64,000 bases of DNA from assembly GCA_946807835.1 (NCBI GenBank), contig OX327705.1:18630501-18694500 (forward strand), written 5' to 3'. This DNA comes from Ailanthus altissimus. Lineage: Eukaryota; Streptophyta; Magnoliopsida; Sapindales; Simaroubaceae. A program made the translations under genes and the position numbers. Shown here piece by piece: positions 61,321 through 64,000 of the stretch (position 1 is the stretch's first letter; the number at the start of each line of letters is the position of its first letter). The notes below the pieces were generated by a model, which was not told the DNA's origin, ran no database searches, and saw only the letters and a list, made by a program, of their open reading frames with translations.

Positions 61321-63060
61321 TTTTTCAATTATCTCTTTGACCACATTTTTCTTCTTATTCATCACACTCTTGAGATTCCACTTCAGCCATCTATTTTTAT
61401 CTTTTTTTTTTTCATTTTAACATACTTATTAAAAGAAGTCTGTGTGGACTAGAGGTTCATCGTTTCTACGAACAACAAAAAAAGAATTTATTATCTTAAC
61501 AAGTTTTCTATTGGGATGGAGAGTGTTAAAAGAATAAAATTAAAAGATTTATTTGATTCATTTTGTTCTAAAATTTGATTTATTTTAAAATTTAAAATAA
61601 AAAATATTTTTATAGAAGAGTTCTATAAAATTGATTAATTTTAAAATATAAAATTCTTTAATTTCAAATGGTAATTGAGATTGTGCAATATGCTAGAAAA
61701 CGAATTAAGAGGAGAGGGACAAAAAGATGTTAAAGAGAAATAGAATTAGGAGGACATAGAAATTTGAATAATAATAGATTGTAGGCTATAATTTTTTTTT
61801 ATATTAATACAGTAATTAAATTATAAAAAACTCAAGAATTTACCTTTAAATTTGTATATGCCATATCATCATATCTTCAAAAGTTAAATAAAAAAATAGA
61901 GTAGGAGAGATCCAAATTTGTTCTTTTTTTAGACATTCAACAAGTAAATCAAAAAGTGTTTCAAAAGAGAAAGGAAAGGTGAATTTTGAAAATAAAGGAA
62001 AAGTCTAAATTTGGAGAAGTTATTATAATTATGAAAGTAAAAAATTATTATTTTTATTGTGGAAAAAAATAAACAAAAGATTTTGACCATTTAATATCAT
62101 AACTGCCATTTATGATACGAACTTTAAAAAGTTATAAAAAAATAACAAAAGAAGATGATCTGGGTGAGCTTCGTTGTGCCGTTAAAATAGGTTAACAAAG
62201 TAGAGGACAAATAGAACGTATCTATTTTAAACAAAGAAAAAGGAACTAATGAACACAACACAAATATAATATGTTTATAAGATGGCAACAAATAACTTGT
62301 TACACAAATAACGAATTAAGTCTTGAAGTTCTGAGTTTAAAACCTCTACGTTAAATATTGTCTTGCTCACGCATGCTATTTTAAATAACAAAAATAAACT
62401 ATTTTTTTATTAAAAATATATTTTAATACTCATATTAATGTTTATCCAAGAAAGAGAGTGTTATATAAGAAAGTATTCGTAATGACAAGCCAGCTTGTCA
62501 TTGAATGTTGAATGAATCATAAACAAATAAATCGCTTTTATTCATAGTCCATGAGTTTTAATTTCTTTTAAAATATGCATACAACACTTGTTTTTAATTA
62601 ATTCCAAATTAATAAGAGTTTAAACATGTTTACGTATTATTAATAATAAAAGATTTAAATGAGACTCGTTTATTTGTGAAAACTCTTTTTTTTATGCAAA
62701 ATAATAATAAGCAATCAAAATTAATAGAATTTAAAGTTTAATCTAATCCTGAGTCTCATGATCCATTTGTAGAATCTGAGATTGGCGGCATGTAGAATTT
62801 AACACTGACGGTCAAGTATCTTATGTGCTGGATCTGAAATCTGAACTAAATCTTTCGTTCCATAAATTTTGGGCATTCCTCTAGTATGAACTGATAATAA
62901 GACTGCACAAGACGCTAGTTGATTGAACCTTTAAATAATGGTGCCAACAAGCCTAAAGGAACTCACAAGGACTCAAATAACAAGCACATAGAAACACAAT
63001 TTATGGGATGGCAAATGGCAACACATAATATAAAACCTAAAAGCACTTGCAAATTTATTA
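61321..63060. other. AT-rich spacer before the protease gene
   Basis: No coding region or recognised element. The part nearest 63060 is the 3' flank of the protease gene on the minus strand. Confidence 0.4.
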
Positions 63061-64000
63061 TCACTCCTTGGTACAATCAGGTCGCTTGAAAGAGACAGTC
63101 TTTCCCTCAGTATCATAGCCCACCAAGAAGTTTGTCTGGGCCAGGTTACCATAAATTGAAAGACCTCCCAACCTCTCTGGCACCCCATTAAAAGTGAAGC
63201 ACACTAGGTCTTCACTAATCCTGCTGAAAGTGTTTGTAGAACTCAACACAACATCAGCTCCTCTGAAATGTACTGTCATACTTGGGGGTTTAAAATCAAG
63301 GCTATACTTGTAGCAAAGGTCGAGGAGTCCACTTGGGTCTTCGACAGGATCGGCTTTGATCAAACTTGACACTGCTGATACCAATTTTGAGACAAAATCT
63401 TGTGGCAACAATGTCAATGTTGTTCCAGAATCAACGATGATGTTGCCCTCGTTAGTTCCAAATGAAGAATCACCAAAAGCAATTTTCTTCGTTCCGACAC
63501 TGATTGCTTCAAGTGTAAGATAGTAAAAGGTTGCAGGGTTTTTCGCAACCAAAGGAGTTGAAACTACACCAGGACCTGAAACAGTTCCTTTGCTTCCGAA
63601 ATTGATTTTGCTTGAGATTTTCTCCGCAGATGATTCTAGTGGCACCAAGCAATAGGAGAACTTTCCATTTATTGAATCTCCCATTTGGGTGATAAGAGAA
63701 ACAGCGCCGCCGCCAAGGCCAACAATGCCAGTTGTGTTTTCACCGAAAGTTCCATCATCGTTGTGACCACAACCGAAGATAATCTTTGGAAAAGCTACAG
63801 GCCTGCCAGATGTTGAACCCAAGGTAACAGTATCAACAGCAAGGTTACCATTTGAAAAGGATCTGTCACCATAAGAAACTGAATATTGACATGTTTCATC
63901 ACTGGAACAAGAAGTTCTGTCAAGGGCTTCACATTGCCTCGAGTCACAAGAAATATCTTCGTACGTAGAGGAGTCTTGTGGATCGAAAAGAGGAGCTTTT
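63061..64000 (-). CDS. CDR1-like aspartic protease (pepsin family A1), 3' part
   Basis: The minus-strand frame is open from the window edge (first full codon at 63999) to the stop at 63061-63063, giving the C-terminal 312 residues of a protein usually near 440. It reads LFDPQDSSTYEDISCDSRQC, then YSVSYGDRSFSNGNLAVDTV (the flap region with its Tyr), IIFGCGHNDDGTFGENTTGI, GLGGGAVSLITQMG and KFSYCLVP. The second catalytic aspartate is in IIVDSGTTLTLLP, and the end is IYGNLAQTNFLVGYDTEGKT. Several paired cysteines match the nepenthesin-like fold. This is the Arabidopsis CDR1 group, extracellular aspartic proteases linked to disease-resistance signalling. The signal peptide, propeptide and first DTG motif lie beyond 64000. 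No intron or defect is seen in this part. Confidence 0.93.
   Translation of the reverse strand, partial: KAPLFDPQDSSTYEDISCDSRQCEALDRTSCSSDETCQYSVSYGDRSFSNGNLAVDTVTLGSTSGRPVAFPKIIFGCGHNDDGTFGENTTGIVGLGGGAVSLITQMGDSINGKFSYCLVPLESSAEKISSKINFGSKGTVSGPGVVSTPLVAKNPATFYYLTLEAISVGTKKIAFGDSSFGTNEGNIIVDSGTTLTLLPQDFVSKLVSAVSSLIKADPVEDPSGLLDLCYKYSLDFKPPSMTVHFRGADVVLSSTNTFSRISEDLVCFTFNGVPERLGGLSIYGNLAQTNFLVGYDTEGKTVSFKRPDCTKE

Overview
The window is nuclear DNA from a flowering plant, most likely a eudicot; I cannot name the species. The evidence is intron-containing genes of plant-specific families (a VAR3/OZ-type RanBP2 zinc-finger gene and a CDR1-like aspartic protease), AT-rich intergenic sequence, and a heavy load of plant transposable elements (Ty1-copia, Athila-type Ty3-gypsy, LINE, SINE-like, MULE and MITEs). 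No rRNA gene, genuine tRNA gene or CRISPR array was seen.

Layout. 1-1550: diverged direct repeats, a fold-back element and a palindromic MITE. 1760-2790: a degenerate tandem array with a period near 92 bp. 2800-7256: gene-free, with one SINE-like tRNA-derived segment. 7257-12643: a decayed MULE with recognisable terminal inverted repeats, a mudrA-like transposase on + and a convergent DUF1985-like gene on -. 12890-13690: a palindromic element carrying a GC-rich minisatellite. 13690-23160: gene-free AT-rich DNA with microsatellites. 23160-29260: a decayed LINE on -, split by a 2850-bp solo LTR with a perfect 5-bp target duplication (TGTAT). 30329-31563: a GC-rich retroposon with poly-A tail and a 15-bp target duplication.

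32145-36429 holds the only complete gene: a five-exon gene for an 874-residue predicted organellar protein with two RanBP2 zinc fingers and a C-terminal array of repeats. All five exon joins keep frame.

37932-56010 is a stack of nested retrotransposons. Copia C (-) has copia B (+, target duplication TCTTC) inserted in its reverse transcriptase, and the junction was later tandemly duplicated (unit near 0.88 kb). Copia D (-) follows, then an Athila-like gypsy element (-) whose pol-to-3'LTR interval holds an unidentified degenerate ORF and an intronless LOG-type cytokinin-activation ORF in the sense orientation. 56047-56191 is a near-perfect 59-bp hairpin, followed by a MULE-type terminus. 56761-61315 is copia A with both LTRs and target duplication GATTG. 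The window ends in the 3' part of a CDR1-like protease gene on - (63061-64000).

Only the zinc-finger gene and the protease look functional. Every transposon coding region examined carries stops or frameshifts. The LOG ORF has two stops near its start and changed active-site residues.
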